Assembly (NCBI GenBank): GCA_025929155.1 | Contig: JAICMR010000019.1 | Location: 1-33,996, forward strand | DNA: 33,996 bases | Source: Chthoniobacterales bacterium | GTDB taxonomy: Bacteria > Verrucomicrobiota > Verrucomicrobiia > Chthoniobacterales > UBA10450 | Direction: 5' to 3' | Shown here: positions 15,691 to 24,379 of the stretch, piece after piece | Numbering within the stretch: the first letter of the stretch is position 1 | Layout: the number at the start of each line of letters is the position of its first letter | Made by a program: the position numbers and the translations under genes | Notes under the pieces: model-generated | Told to the model about the DNA's origin: nothing | Databases searched by the model: none | The model's input: only the letters and a program-made list of their open reading frames with translations

Positions 15691-18033
15691 TCTGCCGAGA
15701 TCAAATCTGATCTGCAATTTCGGGTCGGCCACGTGTTGTTCATCGACATCGTCGGCTACTCCGATCTCTTCATCACGGAGCAGCACGATTATGTCGAGCT
15801 CCTGAACGAGCTCGTGCGATCGCGGGATGGGTTTCGCCTGGCAGAGCAAAATCGTGAGCTGCTCTGCCTGCCCGCGGGGGACGGAATGGCGATGGTCTTT
15901 TCCGGCACAGTCGAAGCGGCGGTAGAATGCGCGCTGGAGATCGCGGCGGAACTAAAAGAACACCCGGAGCTGCGCGTGCGGATGGGCGTTCACAGCGGAC
16001 CGATCAGCCTCATCACCGATGTGAACGATCATTCCAACGTGGCCGGCGCTGGCATCAATCTCGCCCAGCGCGTCATGAGCCGCGGCGATGCCGGTCACAT
16101 CCTTCTCTCCCGGCATGTGGCGGAAGACCTGGAGCAATACCCGCGTTGGCGGCCCTGTCTCCATGACCTCGGCGAATCCGAGATCAAGCACGGTCACAAG
16201 CTCGGGATTGTGAATTGTTACACCGCTGAGGTTGGCAACCCTCAGCTCCCTTTGGCGATGCAGCCGCCTTCTCGGGTGGCAACACTCCGTCGTCATGCAA
16301 AAATGATCGCACTCGCTGGCGGCGCACTCATGGCAGCGGCGGCCGCGCTCTTTTTTCTCCGCGACTTCGGCTCTTCTAATCTCGACAAGTCGATCGCCGT
16401 TCTTCCTTTCGAGAATCTGAGCGACGATAAACAGAACAGTTATTTCGCCGACGGCATTCAAGGTGACGTGCTGACCAATCTGGCGAAGATCGGCGATCTG
16501 AAAGTCATCTCGCGCACTTCGGTGATGCAGTACGAAGGGCATCCCGGCAGTGTGCGCGAAATCGGGCAGGCACTCGGCGTCGGCGCAATCCTCGAGGGAA
16601 GCGTGCGCCGCGAAGGGAATCGCGTCCGCGTTAACGTCGAGTTAATCAACGCCCGAACGGATCGGAACGTGTGGGCGGAAAATTACGATCGCGAACTCAC
16701 CGATGTGTTTGCGATCCAGAGCGACCTCGCTTTGCAGATCGCTTCCTCTCTCCGGAGCAAGCTCTCGCCGACTGAGAAAGCGCGGCTGCGGCGCGCGCCG
16801 ACCAGCAACAGCGAGGCTTATCTCATTTACCTGAAAGGGCGGGATCGGGTTCAGCATTCTCATTTGCAGGAAGGAGTCGATCTTTTCCAGCAAGCGACGC
16901 AGCTCGACCCGACGTTCGCTCTCGCCTTCGCCCATTTGTCCTACGCCGAAAACACGCTTTACCAGGCCAGCGGGAATGCGGCCCTTTCCGAAAAAGCGGG
17001 CGCGGCAGCGAGAGAAGCGCTGCGACTTCAACCCAACCTGCCGGAAGGCCACTTCGCATTGGGCTACCATTATTATCGAGGTGGCGGGGATTACGACGGC
17101 GCTTTGCGCGAACTGGCCATCGCCCAAGCCGGTTTACCTAACGATGCCGATGTTTTTCTCGTCACCGGCTCGATCAAGCGTCGGCAAGGCAAGTGGTCGG
17201 AGTCGATCATCGATCTGAAACGGGCCGCGGAACTTAATCCGAAAGACCCAAACATGTGGGCGAATCTCGGCACTGCTTATCAAGCCGTGCATGACTACAC
17301 CCGTGCCGAGCAATCCTTCGAGCGCGGCATCACAGCTGACCCGGATTTCTTTATGAACTATTGGCTGAGGGCGCAGTCGGAATTTGAACGCACCGGCAAC
17401 CTGCAGCCGCTCCAAGAAGCGATCCAACGGACTGCAGCTATGACTGATCCCTATGGGCAAATTGTGACTTATCGCGTCCAACTAAAGTTACTGGAGCGGA
17501 AACACCAAGAAGCGCTCGACCTCCTGAACCGGGTCAGGATCGACTGGCTCTTGCCCTGGAGTCCACCGGTACCGGTACCGCGGGCGCTTCTCCTCGGCTT
17601 CATCTACCGGTTCATGAATCAGCCAGCCCGCGCGGAAACCTGTTTCCAACAGGCCAGCCAACTTTTGGAGCGAGCGCTGCGAGAGAATCCGAACGATGCG
17701 TCCCGCCATGCCCTTCTCGGCCAGGCTTATGCCGGCCTCGGTCGGAAAGAGGAGGCATTGCGCGAAGGTCAGCGCGCGGTCGAGTTATTGCCGGAATCGA
17801 AAGACGCCTCGGACGGCCCAGCCATGACTCTGGCTCTGGCTAAAACCGAAATCCTGCTAGGCGATACCGATGCCGCGCTGGTGTTGCTCAAGCGCTCTCT
17901 GGCCACTCCTGGCGGAGTGAACATCCATCATCTCGAGCTCGATCCCACCTGGGACTCGCTCCGCGCAAATTCGCGCTTCCAAGAAATCCTCACTTCCCTC
18001 ATAACTCCCTTAACAACCAACCAGAAAGAATAA
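15688..18033 (+). CDS. Membrane protein with class III cyclase, TolB-like and TPR domains
   Basis: 781 residues. An N-terminal class III nucleotidyl cyclase homology domain (about 10-185) has metal-binding aspartates D20 (FIDIVGYS) and D65 (AGDGMAMVF) and the transition-state Asn/Arg pair in GINLAQR. The usual substrate-specifying lysine is not in its normal context, so activity or base preference is uncertain. One transmembrane helix (about 205-228, IALAGGALMAAAAALFFL) follows. Then comes a TolB/FlgO-like domain (about 233-375: SIAVLPFENLSDDKQNSYFA, VISRTSVMQY, LGVGAILEGSVRR, VELINA) and a long TPR array (about 380-770). It most likely signals from the membrane, with the cyclase domain inside and the rest outside or as a scaffold. 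It starts after a repeat element; the cupin gene begins one base after its stop. Confidence 0.85.
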   Translation: MSAEIKSDLQFRVGHVLFIDIVGYSDLFITEQHDYVELLNELVRSRDGFRLAEQNRELLCLPAGDGMAMVFSGTVEAAVECALEIAAELKEHPELRVRMGVHSGPISLITDVNDHSNVAGAGINLAQRVMSRGDAGHILLSRHVAEDLEQYPRWRPCLHDLGESEIKHGHKLGIVNCYTAEVGNPQLPLAMQPPSRVATLRRHAKMIALAGGALMAAAAALFFLRDFGSSNLDKSIAVLPFENLSDDKQNSYFADGIQGDVLTNLAKIGDLKVISRTSVMQYEGHPGSVREIGQALGVGAILEGSVRREGNRVRVNVELINARTDRNVWAENYDRELTDVFAIQSDLALQIASSLRSKLSPTEKARLRRAPTSNSEAYLIYLKGRDRVQHSHLQEGVDLFQQATQLDPTFALAFAHLSYAENTLYQASGNAALSEKAGAAAREALRLQPNLPEGHFALGYHYYRGGGDYDGALRELAIAQAGLPNDADVFLVTGSIKRRQGKWSESIIDLKRAAELNPKDPNMWANLGTAYQAVHDYTRAEQSFERGITADPDFFMNYWLRAQSEFERTGNLQPLQEAIQRTAAMTDPYGQIVTYRVQLKLLERKHQEALDLLNRVRIDWLLPWSPPVPVPRALLLGFIYRFMNQPARAETCFQQASQLLERALRENPNDASRHALLGQAYAGLGRKEEALREGQRAVELLPESKDASDGPAMTLALAKTEILLGDTDAALVLLKRSLATPGGVNIHHLELDPTWDSLRANSRFQEILTSLITPLTTNQKE

Positions 18034-18034
18034 T

Positions 18035-18526
18035 ATGGCCGACGAACAAAACACCAACGAAAACAACCCCGAAGAAGATAGCCCCAAGAAAACTCTCCCC
18101 CATTTTCATGATACGCTTTCGAAATATATCCGGCGGATCGAACTCGCGGAAGAGAACGCAGACTTAAGTGCTTCGATTATCACTTCCGACGATCTCTATA
18201 TTCCGGCCCTCACCGATGGACCGATCAAGCGTCATCAGATTGCCTGGCGTCTTTACGAACTTTCAATGTTTTACATTGTGAAGGCGGATCCCGGAACCAC
18301 CGTTGAGGAGCATTTCCACGACGAAGATGTCTTTCGTCTTCTTATCCACGGCTCACTTAAAGTGACGGCGGGTGTGGAGAAGGGAAGGATGCAAAAGCAG
18401 ATGACTGAGTGGCAGTGGTTCGTCGTTCGCGCCGGAACGCCGTACGAAATAGAGGCGGACTGCCAGCACGGCTACGTCGCTCTGGGAGGCTACAGAATGC
18501 GGTGCCGGCCAGAGCAAATCACGTGA
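18035..18526 (+). CDS. Cupin-domain protein
   Basis: 163-residue small soluble protein. The cupin motif is visible as GTTVEEHFHDED, where HxH and a nearby acidic residue are the expected metal ligands, followed by the turn IHGSLKVT and a second beta strand pair (QWFVVRAGTPYEIEADCQHG) with another histidine. The N-terminal 25 residues are acidic, Asn/Glu-rich and probably disordered. Such single-domain cupins bind metals or sugars; no substrate can be named. It starts one base after the cyclase stop, preceded by AGAAAGAA, and its TGA overlaps the next GTG start (GTGA), so the genes from 15688 to 18957 probably form one operon. Confidence 0.75.
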   Translation: MADEQNTNENNPEEDSPKKTLPHFHDTLSKYIRRIELAEENADLSASIITSDDLYIPALTDGPIKRHQIAWRLYELSMFYIVKADPGTTVEEHFHDEDVFRLLIHGSLKVTAGVEKGRMQKQMTEWQWFVVRAGTPYEIEADCQHGYVALGGYRMRCRPEQIT

Positions 18527-18957
18527 ACATCAGGTTTCTTTGCGGTGGGGCGGCGCTCCTGCTCCTCGCAGGTTGTGCCAGCAACTCCTCACGACTGATT
18601 GGTTCGGTCCGACCGCCGATCAATCCAGAGCAGGTGCGGGTCTATAAGAGTCCGCCGCCCCATTATGAAGAAATCGCGACGCTCGACGCCAGCAGCGCCG
18701 TCCGCTTCTTTCATGGTTCGTCCCAGACAAATGAGGAAGCGATTCAGCGGCTCAAGGAAGAAGCCGCGAGGGTCGGAGCGAACGGTGTTCTCCTGACTCT
18801 CGTAGGGGATGAACCGAGCGGCTCGATCGGCATCGGGGTCGGCGGCGGAGGATATGCCTCCTCTCGTAGTGCTGTGAGCGGCGGCGCGAGCGGCGCGGCG
18901 CCCTTGGTCAAAACTGGCGCGCACGGCCTTGCCATCTACGTCCCAGGTCAGCCCTAA
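18523..18957 (+). CDS. Small lipoprotein, DUF4156-like
   Basis: 144 residues starting at a GTG that overlaps the cupin stop by 4 nt. An N-terminal signal ends in a lipobox (LLLLAGC, Cys at about 17), so it should be a lipid-anchored envelope protein. The mature part has HYEEIATLDASS and EEAIQRLKEEAARVGANGVLL, close to the pattern of DUF4156/YbjQ-like small lipoproteins (k-l-k-e-k-A-a-k-l-G-A-N-g-V). A glycine-rich stretch (IGIGVGGGG) and GASGAAP follow. The overlapping start and tight spacing tie it to the cupin and cyclase genes. Role unknown. Confidence 0.75.
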   Translation: MNIRFLCGGAALLLLAGCASNSSRLIGSVRPPINPEQVRVYKSPPPHYEEIATLDASSAVRFFHGSSQTNEEAIQRLKEEAARVGANGVLLTLVGDEPSGSIGIGVGGGGYASSRSAVSGGASGAAPLVKTGAHGLAIYVPGQP

Positions 18958-18964
18958 GACTTCG

Positions 18965-19750
18965 ATGTTTGGCTTCGGACGTGAGCGACGACGACGAGAG
19001 CTACGCAACCAGCCGATCTCGGAGGCGTGGCGCGCGATCATCTCGCGAAATCTCCCCTTCTTTGAACGGCTAACTGCGGACGACCAGAAGGAGTTACTCG
19101 GCCATCTGCAGGTCTTTCTCAGCGAGAAGCGCTTTGAAGGTTGCGCCGGATTGCAGCTCACCGACGAGATCAGAGTCACCATCGCCACCACCGCCTGCCT
19201 GCTGCTCTTGCATCGTAAGACGAATTACTTTCCGCAGCTCCTCACCATCCTCGTGTATCCATCCGGCTATCTGGTCGAAGAAAAACAACCTTTCGATGGA
19301 TCAGTCTGGACGGAAGGCAAATCAGGCCGCCTGGGAGAGACCGAGGGAAGAATGGGCTCCCTTGTCCTCGCCTGGGACGCTGCGAAAGAAGGCGGCCACG
19401 ATCCGGCCGATGGAAAGAATCTGATCATTCACGAATTTGCGCATCAGCTCGACTACGAAGACTTCGCAGCCGACGGAGTCCCGGCGCTTGCGACCCGGGA
19501 AGACCTGCGGGAATGGACGGCCGTGATGCGGACGGAGTTCGCGCTCCTCCGCGCCTCCGATGAAACAGGGATTCCTACTCTGCTCGACACTTATGGGGCG
19601 ACGAATCCGGCCGAGTTCTTCGCCGTCGCGACGGAGGCGTTCTTTGAACAACCGCGCGCACTCCGCCGTTTGCATCCCAAGTTATACAACGAGATGCAGC
19701 GCTTCTTCCAACAGGACCCAGCCGCTTACTCCAGCGAAGAACCGGCCTGA
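18965..19750 (+). CDS. mtfA: MtfA-type zinc peptidase (M90)
   Basis: 261-residue soluble metallopeptidase. The zinc-binding HExxH motif is HEFAHQLDYED, with a downstream glutamate-containing helix (NPAEFFAVATEAFFEQP) that matches the third-ligand region of the family. Upstream, LTADDQKELLGHLQVFLSEKRFEGC and TILVYPSGYLVEE are typical of MtfA. In E. coli, MtfA interacts with the repressor Mlc; no mlc or PTS genes are seen here. Start: ATG 18965 (MFGFGRERRRREL), seven bases after the lipoprotein stop; an in-frame upstream start at 18929 would overlap that gene more deeply. Its TGA shares one base with the ATG of the next gene, so translation is probably coupled. Confidence 0.92.
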   Translation: MFGFGRERRRRELRNQPISEAWRAIISRNLPFFERLTADDQKELLGHLQVFLSEKRFEGCAGLQLTDEIRVTIATTACLLLLHRKTNYFPQLLTILVYPSGYLVEEKQPFDGSVWTEGKSGRLGETEGRMGSLVLAWDAAKEGGHDPADGKNLIIHEFAHQLDYEDFAADGVPALATREDLREWTAVMRTEFALLRASDETGIPTLLDTYGATNPAEFFAVATEAFFEQPRALRRLHPKLYNEMQRFFQQDPAAYSSEEPA

Positions 19751-20808
19751 TGGATCAAATCCCAATCTTGATTCGCGCCCGCGCGCACCTCGATAGCTTT
19801 GATCGACTGGAGGAAGGAAAAGCCCGGCTGAGAGGCTGGATTTTTCGGCCGGATATTCAAATCAACCGCTTGGATATCCATCTCAATGGCAAACGCTGGG
19901 TTGCCTCGTTGCCATTGCAGGAAAGGCCGGATGTGTGTGCAGCTTATCATCAGACGACGATCGCTAAGACTGTCGATCTCGGTAGGAGCGGCTTCGATGT
20001 TACGGCTCCGCAGCCGGAGAAGTTTTCCGTGAATACTGGGCCGATCATCTCTCTCAGTCCTCTCGGAGCTGACGGATGTCCCCTTGAGTCGTTCCACACT
20101 TACTTTCACGATCTCCAAAAGGACTCGGAATCTCTTCCCCAGCCTCCAAAGGAACTGCAGGATCGCATCGGTGGAAGCGATGTTTTCCTATCCGTCGCTG
20201 GTCAGCTAACGAGTCTTATCTTGAGTGCCATCGGAAGATACAGGTCCTTCTGCGAGCCAGGCACCATTCTCGACTGGGGTTGCGGCTGCGGAAGAGTGAT
20301 GGGTCAGATGATGAAACTCGTTGCGCCGGACAGGTTGCATGGTTGTGACATCGACGCTGAGGCTGTCTCCTGGGACCAGCAAAACCTTCCTGGTCCGCAC
20401 TTCCCCCGAATCGAACCCTACCCTCCGACCACTTATCCCGATGATTTCTTCGATATCATCTACGGGATTTCCGTTATGACTCATCTCGACGAAGAAACTC
20501 AGCTGGCCTGGCTGCGGGAGCTACAACGCATTTCGCGTCCGGGAGCGATTCTCGCGCTCTCAGTGATTGGTGAGAATCTGCGGCAAACCAAAATGCCGGC
20601 AGAGTTATTGACCATGTATGGCGAGCGAGGATTCGCCAGCTATGTGCCGGATTATTCTGACTCTTTGGCGGAGTATTCGCATCGAGGCTATTACAAGGAG
20701 TCATATCATCGTCGCGATTATCTCGCGGCGACCTGGGGCGAGTTTTTCGAGATTTTGGAATGCGTCGAGACGAAGCATCAGGATCTCCTTGTTCTTCGGG
20801 CGCACTAA
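19750..20808 (+). CDS. Class I methyltransferase with glycan-cluster-type N-terminal domain
   Basis: 352 residues. The N-terminal 110 residues (LRGWIFRPD, LPLQERPDVCAAYH, RSGFDVTAP) match the small GW/RPD/SGF domain found in the glycosyltransferases at 3.5 and 6.0 kb. The rest is a class I SAM methyltransferase: TILDWGCGCGRVMGQMMKL is motif I, HGCDIDAEAVSWDQQNLP follows strand 2, YPDDFFDIIYGISVMTHLD is the motif IV region, and ISRPGAILALSVIG follows. It resembles Methyltransf_11/25 enzymes. The start ATG overlaps the mtfA stop by one base. Together with the N-terminal domain this suggests a glycan substrate although the gene lies 8 kb from the cluster. Confidence 0.82.
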   Translation: MDQIPILIRARAHLDSFDRLEEGKARLRGWIFRPDIQINRLDIHLNGKRWVASLPLQERPDVCAAYHQTTIAKTVDLGRSGFDVTAPQPEKFSVNTGPIISLSPLGADGCPLESFHTYFHDLQKDSESLPQPPKELQDRIGGSDVFLSVAGQLTSLILSAIGRYRSFCEPGTILDWGCGCGRVMGQMMKLVAPDRLHGCDIDAEAVSWDQQNLPGPHFPRIEPYPPTTYPDDFFDIIYGISVMTHLDEETQLAWLRELQRISRPGAILALSVIGENLRQTKMPAELLTMYGERGFASYVPDYSDSLAEYSHRGYYKESYHRRDYLAATWGEFFEILECVETKHQDLLVLRAH

Positions 20809-20855
20809 CGAGACCTGTTCAACCCGCTGTTTCCAGTTAAGTTCGAGCTCCGAAA

Positions 20856-22310
20856 ATGGACGAGGATAACGAACTCATCGCCACCCGGCGGCACAAGTTA
20901 GAAACGATGCAGGCGCGGGGCGTTGCGCCCTTCGGCCGCAGCTACGAGACGAGCGGCAGCATCGGCGAGGTGCGTGAGCAGTTTGCCGAAGGCGCCAGCT
21001 TCCGCATCGCCGGGCGCATCACCGCGCACCGTGACATGGGGAAGAGTCATTTCCTCGACCTGCGCGACGCGACCGGGCGGCTTCAGATTTACGTGCAGGC
21101 GAAAGAGCTTGGGCCGGAACAAATGGAAATCTTCGGCCTGCTCGACCTCGGAGATTTCATTGGCGTGGAAGGAAGTTGCTTTCTCACGAAAACCGGAGAG
21201 CTGACTCTCAAGGTTCACCGCTTCGAAGTCCTGGCGAAGACGCTCCGGCCACTTCCGGAAAAGTGGCACGGCCTCACTGACGTCGAGGCGCGCTACCGCC
21301 AGCGCTATCTCGATCTCATCACGAACGAACGCTCTCGCGAAGTCTTTGTTCAACGCATCACGGTTCTGCGCGAGCTGCGTCGCTTCCTGGAAGATCGCGG
21401 TTTTCTTGAAGTGGAAACCCCGATGCTGCAAGCCGTGCCGGGCGGTGCCGCGGCGGAGCCGTTCCGAACCCATCACAATGCGCTCGGGCTGGATCTTTAC
21501 CTGCGGATCGCGCCCGAGCTTTACCTAAAGCGGTTGCTCGTCGGCGGCTTCAACAAAGTCTTTGAAGTAAATCGCAACTTCCGCAACGAAGGCATCTCTC
21601 GTCGGCATAACCCGGAGTTCACGATGCTGGAAGCTTACTGGGCCTACGCGGATTTCGAGAAGATGGCGGAGCTGGTCGAGGAGATGATCTGCCATCTCGC
21701 AACGAAAGTTTCCGGAGGTCTGCAGGTGGAACACCGCGACGCCGAGGATCAGGTCATTCGCACCCTGAATCTGGCGCGGCCCTGGCGCCGCGCGCCTTAT
21801 CGTGAGCTCGTGCGCGAGGTGGCGGGCGCCGATTGGTTTGACCTAACGAGTGAAGGACGGCGCGAAAAGGCGAAGTCGCTCGGCGTGGAGATCAGCCCGC
21901 AGATGGCTGACTATGAGGTGACGCAGCAGGTCTTTGAGAAGCTTGTCGAGGAGAAGAGTTTCGATCCTTGCTTTGTGACTCATTGCCCAAAGGAACTCGT
22001 GCCGCTGGCGAAGCAAAACCTGGAGGATGATTCCCTTGTCGATGTCTTCGAGCTGATCATCAACGGTCAGGAGATCGCGCCTGGTTATTCCGAATTGAAC
22101 GACCCGATCGTGCAGCGCCGCCGTCTCCTCGAACAAGTTGGCGAAGAGACGCAGAAAGTGGACGGAGATTTCCTCATCGCGCTTGAACACGGGATGCCGC
22201 CAGCCGGCGGTTTCGGTCTCGGAATCGATCGACTGGTGATGCTCCTGACCGGCGCGGAATCGATCCGCGACGTGATTCTTTTCCCGCTCCTGAAACCGAA
22301 GCGCGATTAG
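20856..22310 (+). CDS. lysS: Lysyl-tRNA synthetase, class II
   Basis: 484 residues, normal length. Charges tRNA-Lys. The N-terminal OB-fold anticodon-binding domain spans about 45-150 (SFRIAGRITAHRDMGKSHFL, then LDLGDFIGVEG). The catalytic domain has the motif 1 region FLEDRGFLEVETPMLQ, LysRS-specific VPGGAAAEPFRTHHNALGLD, motif 2 NRNFRNEGISRRHNPEFT, and motif 3 GFGLGIDRLVMLLT with SIRDVILFPLLKP. The NPEFTMLEAYWAY segment is typical of bacterial LysRS. Start: ATG 20856 with no clear Shine-Dalgarno; 47 bases separate it from the methyltransferase. The TAG stop abuts the ATG of the following gene. Confidence 0.97.
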   Translation: MDEDNELIATRRHKLETMQARGVAPFGRSYETSGSIGEVREQFAEGASFRIAGRITAHRDMGKSHFLDLRDATGRLQIYVQAKELGPEQMEIFGLLDLGDFIGVEGSCFLTKTGELTLKVHRFEVLAKTLRPLPEKWHGLTDVEARYRQRYLDLITNERSREVFVQRITVLRELRRFLEDRGFLEVETPMLQAVPGGAAAEPFRTHHNALGLDLYLRIAPELYLKRLLVGGFNKVFEVNRNFRNEGISRRHNPEFTMLEAYWAYADFEKMAELVEEMICHLATKVSGGLQVEHRDAEDQVIRTLNLARPWRRAPYRELVREVAGADWFDLTSEGRREKAKSLGVEISPQMADYEVTQQVFEKLVEEKSFDPCFVTHCPKELVPLAKQNLEDDSLVDVFELIINGQEIAPGYSELNDPIVQRRRLLEQVGEETQKVDGDFLIALEHGMPPAGGFGLGIDRLVMLLTGAESIRDVILFPLLKPKRD

Positions 22311-23144
22311 ATGCTAAGCGTCGAGATCGCGCATATCGGGCAGTACCTCACGGAGTATTCGCGGCTCGCGACCGCTTTGGATAAAGCGGGCGCGGCGCCG
22401 GCGCCGGGCGAGGTGGAATTTCTCACGGAAACCACCGCCCGCGACTGGCGAGGGATCGGGATGCTCCCGCCTGCCGAGGTGCTTTTCGCCGCGGCAGTCA
22501 CGAGCATTCTCGCGCCTCCTTCGGCGATCGAGTTGGGGACAGCGTCCGGCTTTTCCACCGCGATCATCGCCAAGATAATGGCGCTGCGTGAGGCGGAGCG
22601 TGGCGCGCCGGGAAAGTCGCCGCTCCTGCACACGATTGATAAGTGCGCCGACTTTCCGCCCGACCCGACGAAGCCGATCGGTTTCGCAATCGATCTGGTC
22701 GCGCCGGAGCTGCGTGAACGCATCGTGCTGCATCCGTTGCACGATTCCTCATTTTGCCAGGAGCTGCCGTCCAATGGCGAATTGCGCTTCGCTTTCATCG
22801 ACGGCAATCACCGGCATCCCTGGCCATTGGTCGACGTGCTGCGCATCCAGGCGCGGATGGCTGGTGGCTGGATTTTGCTCCACGACATCGATTTACCGGC
22901 GACGATCGCCCGCGCGCAGGCTGAAGGACGAGCGGGTGACCTGCAACCGGCGAGTGGCGCAAAGCACGTTTTCGATTTTTGGCCGGACGCAAAGATTTCC
23001 GCGGGTAACATCGGCCTTGTTCGAGTTCCATCCGATCGTCGTTCGTTAGGCACACTGATCACGCCACTACGCGATTTCCCGGCCGAGGTCAGTGCGGGAA
23101 GTGCGACGAAACGTTGGCGCGAGATTGACCGCTTGCGGCTCTAG
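22311..23144 (+). CDS. Class I SAM-dependent methyltransferase (Methyltransf_24-like)
   Basis: 277 residues. SAIELGTASGFSTAIIAKI is a motif I resembling O-methyltransferases of the Methyltransf_24 group, LHTIDKCADFPP supplies the acidic residue, LRFAFIDGNHRHPWPLVDV is the active-site strand with the DGNH signature, and AGGWILLHDIDLP is the next strand. The family often methylates sugars or small phenolic groups; the substrate is unknown. The ATG directly follows the lysS stop (no gap), so it is probably co-transcribed. It carries one window motif copy (23043) near its 3' end. It converges on the TPR gene, with 23 bases between. Confidence 0.8.
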   Translation: MLSVEIAHIGQYLTEYSRLATALDKAGAAPAPGEVEFLTETTARDWRGIGMLPPAEVLFAAAVTSILAPPSAIELGTASGFSTAIIAKIMALREAERGAPGKSPLLHTIDKCADFPPDPTKPIGFAIDLVAPELRERIVLHPLHDSSFCQELPSNGELRFAFIDGNHRHPWPLVDVLRIQARMAGGWILLHDIDLPATIARAQAEGRAGDLQPASGAKHVFDFWPDAKISAGNIGLVRVPSDRRSLGTLITPLRDFPAEVSAGSATKRWREIDRLRL

Positions 23145-23167
23145 ACGAGAGAAATGTCGATCCTCGA

Positions 23168-24292
23168 CTAGCTGTGTTGCGGCTTCTTCTTTCCCCTATG
23201 TTCGTTAGGTACGCTGGTTTGAAGCGCAGCGGCGCGAGCCTCGGCTTTTTGCGCATCCGCTGGCTGTTCGGCGGCGCGGTATTCCTGGGCCAAATGCTCC
23301 CAAGCCAACTTGTATTTTGGATTGACCTCCGTGGCGCGCCGGAAAGATTTCAAGGCGTCCCGATGTTTGCCCTGCTTTTCATAAGTCAGGCCGAGATGCT
23401 CCCACGCCGGCGAATAAGTCGGCGCTAGTTTGGTAGCGCGTCGCAAGTGATCGAGTGCCGGTCCGGTCTGACCGGTTTCCTCGAGGCAATAACCGAGCTG
23501 CGCGTGCACGAGATAGCTATTTGGCGCAAAGTGCGCCGCGTGTTCCAAGGGTGCGATGGCGTCCGCAATGCGGCCGGCGTTGATGTAGGAAAATCCCAGA
23601 TTAGCCAGAATCGAAGCGTTATCGGGCGCTAGTTGTGCGGCGCGAACGACGGCGCGCAGACTTTCGGAAGAATTGCCGTTAGCGGTTTGCGCGCGCGCGA
23701 GTTCAACCCAGGCTCCGGCGGAAGCGGGCGCAAGTTCGGTTGCCCTCTTCGCATCGACCAGCGCTTCCGCTTTATGGCCGGCGTTCCCCTCAGCTTCCGC
23801 GAGAAAAATCCACCCATCGGCGCTTTTCGGATTCAGGGCGAGAAACTTCTCAAGATGAGAAATGGCCAGCTTGTGGTGATGCGCGCCCGAGTGCAGCATG
23901 CCGAGCAGCAGATAGGGCGGCGCAAACTTCGGATCGAGCGCAATCGCCTTTTCCAGTTCGCGCTGCGCGATGCTGAACTGATAAGTGGCAATGCCGAGAA
24001 AGCCGTCAACGTAGCGCACCTGCGCGCTGCGCGGGAAGGCTTTGACGAGGCGATCGGAGGCGAAGACGGCCGGCAGTAACTTGTGCTCGCGAAACGCAGC
24101 CTCGAGCTTTTTGCCATCTGGCGTCGCGAAGGCCGGATCGACCTGCGCGGAAATTTTCGGCGCCGGCTTCTGCACCAGCTTTTCCGGCGGCGGCAGCTTT
24201 TTGAGCAAGTCGTCCACGGAGGTTTCTTGGGCAGTTAGCCTTGTTAGGCAGGCAGCGCTGAGCAGGAGGATGGCAGGAACTTTGAGACGCAT
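23168..24292 (-). CDS. Secreted TPR-repeat protein
   Basis: 374 residues. An N-terminal signal peptide (MRLKVPAILLLSAACLTRLTAQ) indicates export; the cysteine in ACLT is not in a convincing lipobox. A Pro/Lys-rich spacer (LLKKLPPPEKLVQKPAPK) leads to about eight TPR units from residue 70 onward (ELEKAIALDPKFAPPYLLLG, HLEKFLALNPKSADGWIFLA, LRRATKLAPTYSPAWEHLG and similar). It ends with a basic tail (GKKKPQHS). TPR arrays mediate protein binding; the partner is unknown. ATG 24292 was chosen because a longer frame to 24364 would put non-hydrophobic residues before the signal. Divergent from the TraB/GumN gene, with 87 bases between. Confidence 0.8.
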   Translation of the reverse strand: MRLKVPAILLLSAACLTRLTAQETSVDDLLKKLPPPEKLVQKPAPKISAQVDPAFATPDGKKLEAAFREHKLLPAVFASDRLVKAFPRSAQVRYVDGFLGIATYQFSIAQRELEKAIALDPKFAPPYLLLGMLHSGAHHHKLAISHLEKFLALNPKSADGWIFLAEAEGNAGHKAEALVDAKRATELAPASAGAWVELARAQTANGNSSESLRAVVRAAQLAPDNASILANLGFSYINAGRIADAIAPLEHAAHFAPNSYLVHAQLGYCLEETGQTGPALDHLRRATKLAPTYSPAWEHLGLTYEKQGKHRDALKSFRRATEVNPKYKLAWEHLAQEYRAAEQPADAQKAEARAAALQTSVPNEHRGKKKPQHS

Positions 24293-24379
24293 GGCCGGGG
24301 ATATAGATGAGCGGGCGCGATTTTCCAGCGAGAAAAGCCGTACGTTGTCAGCCCGTCGGTTCACGGCTAGAAGCGAACG

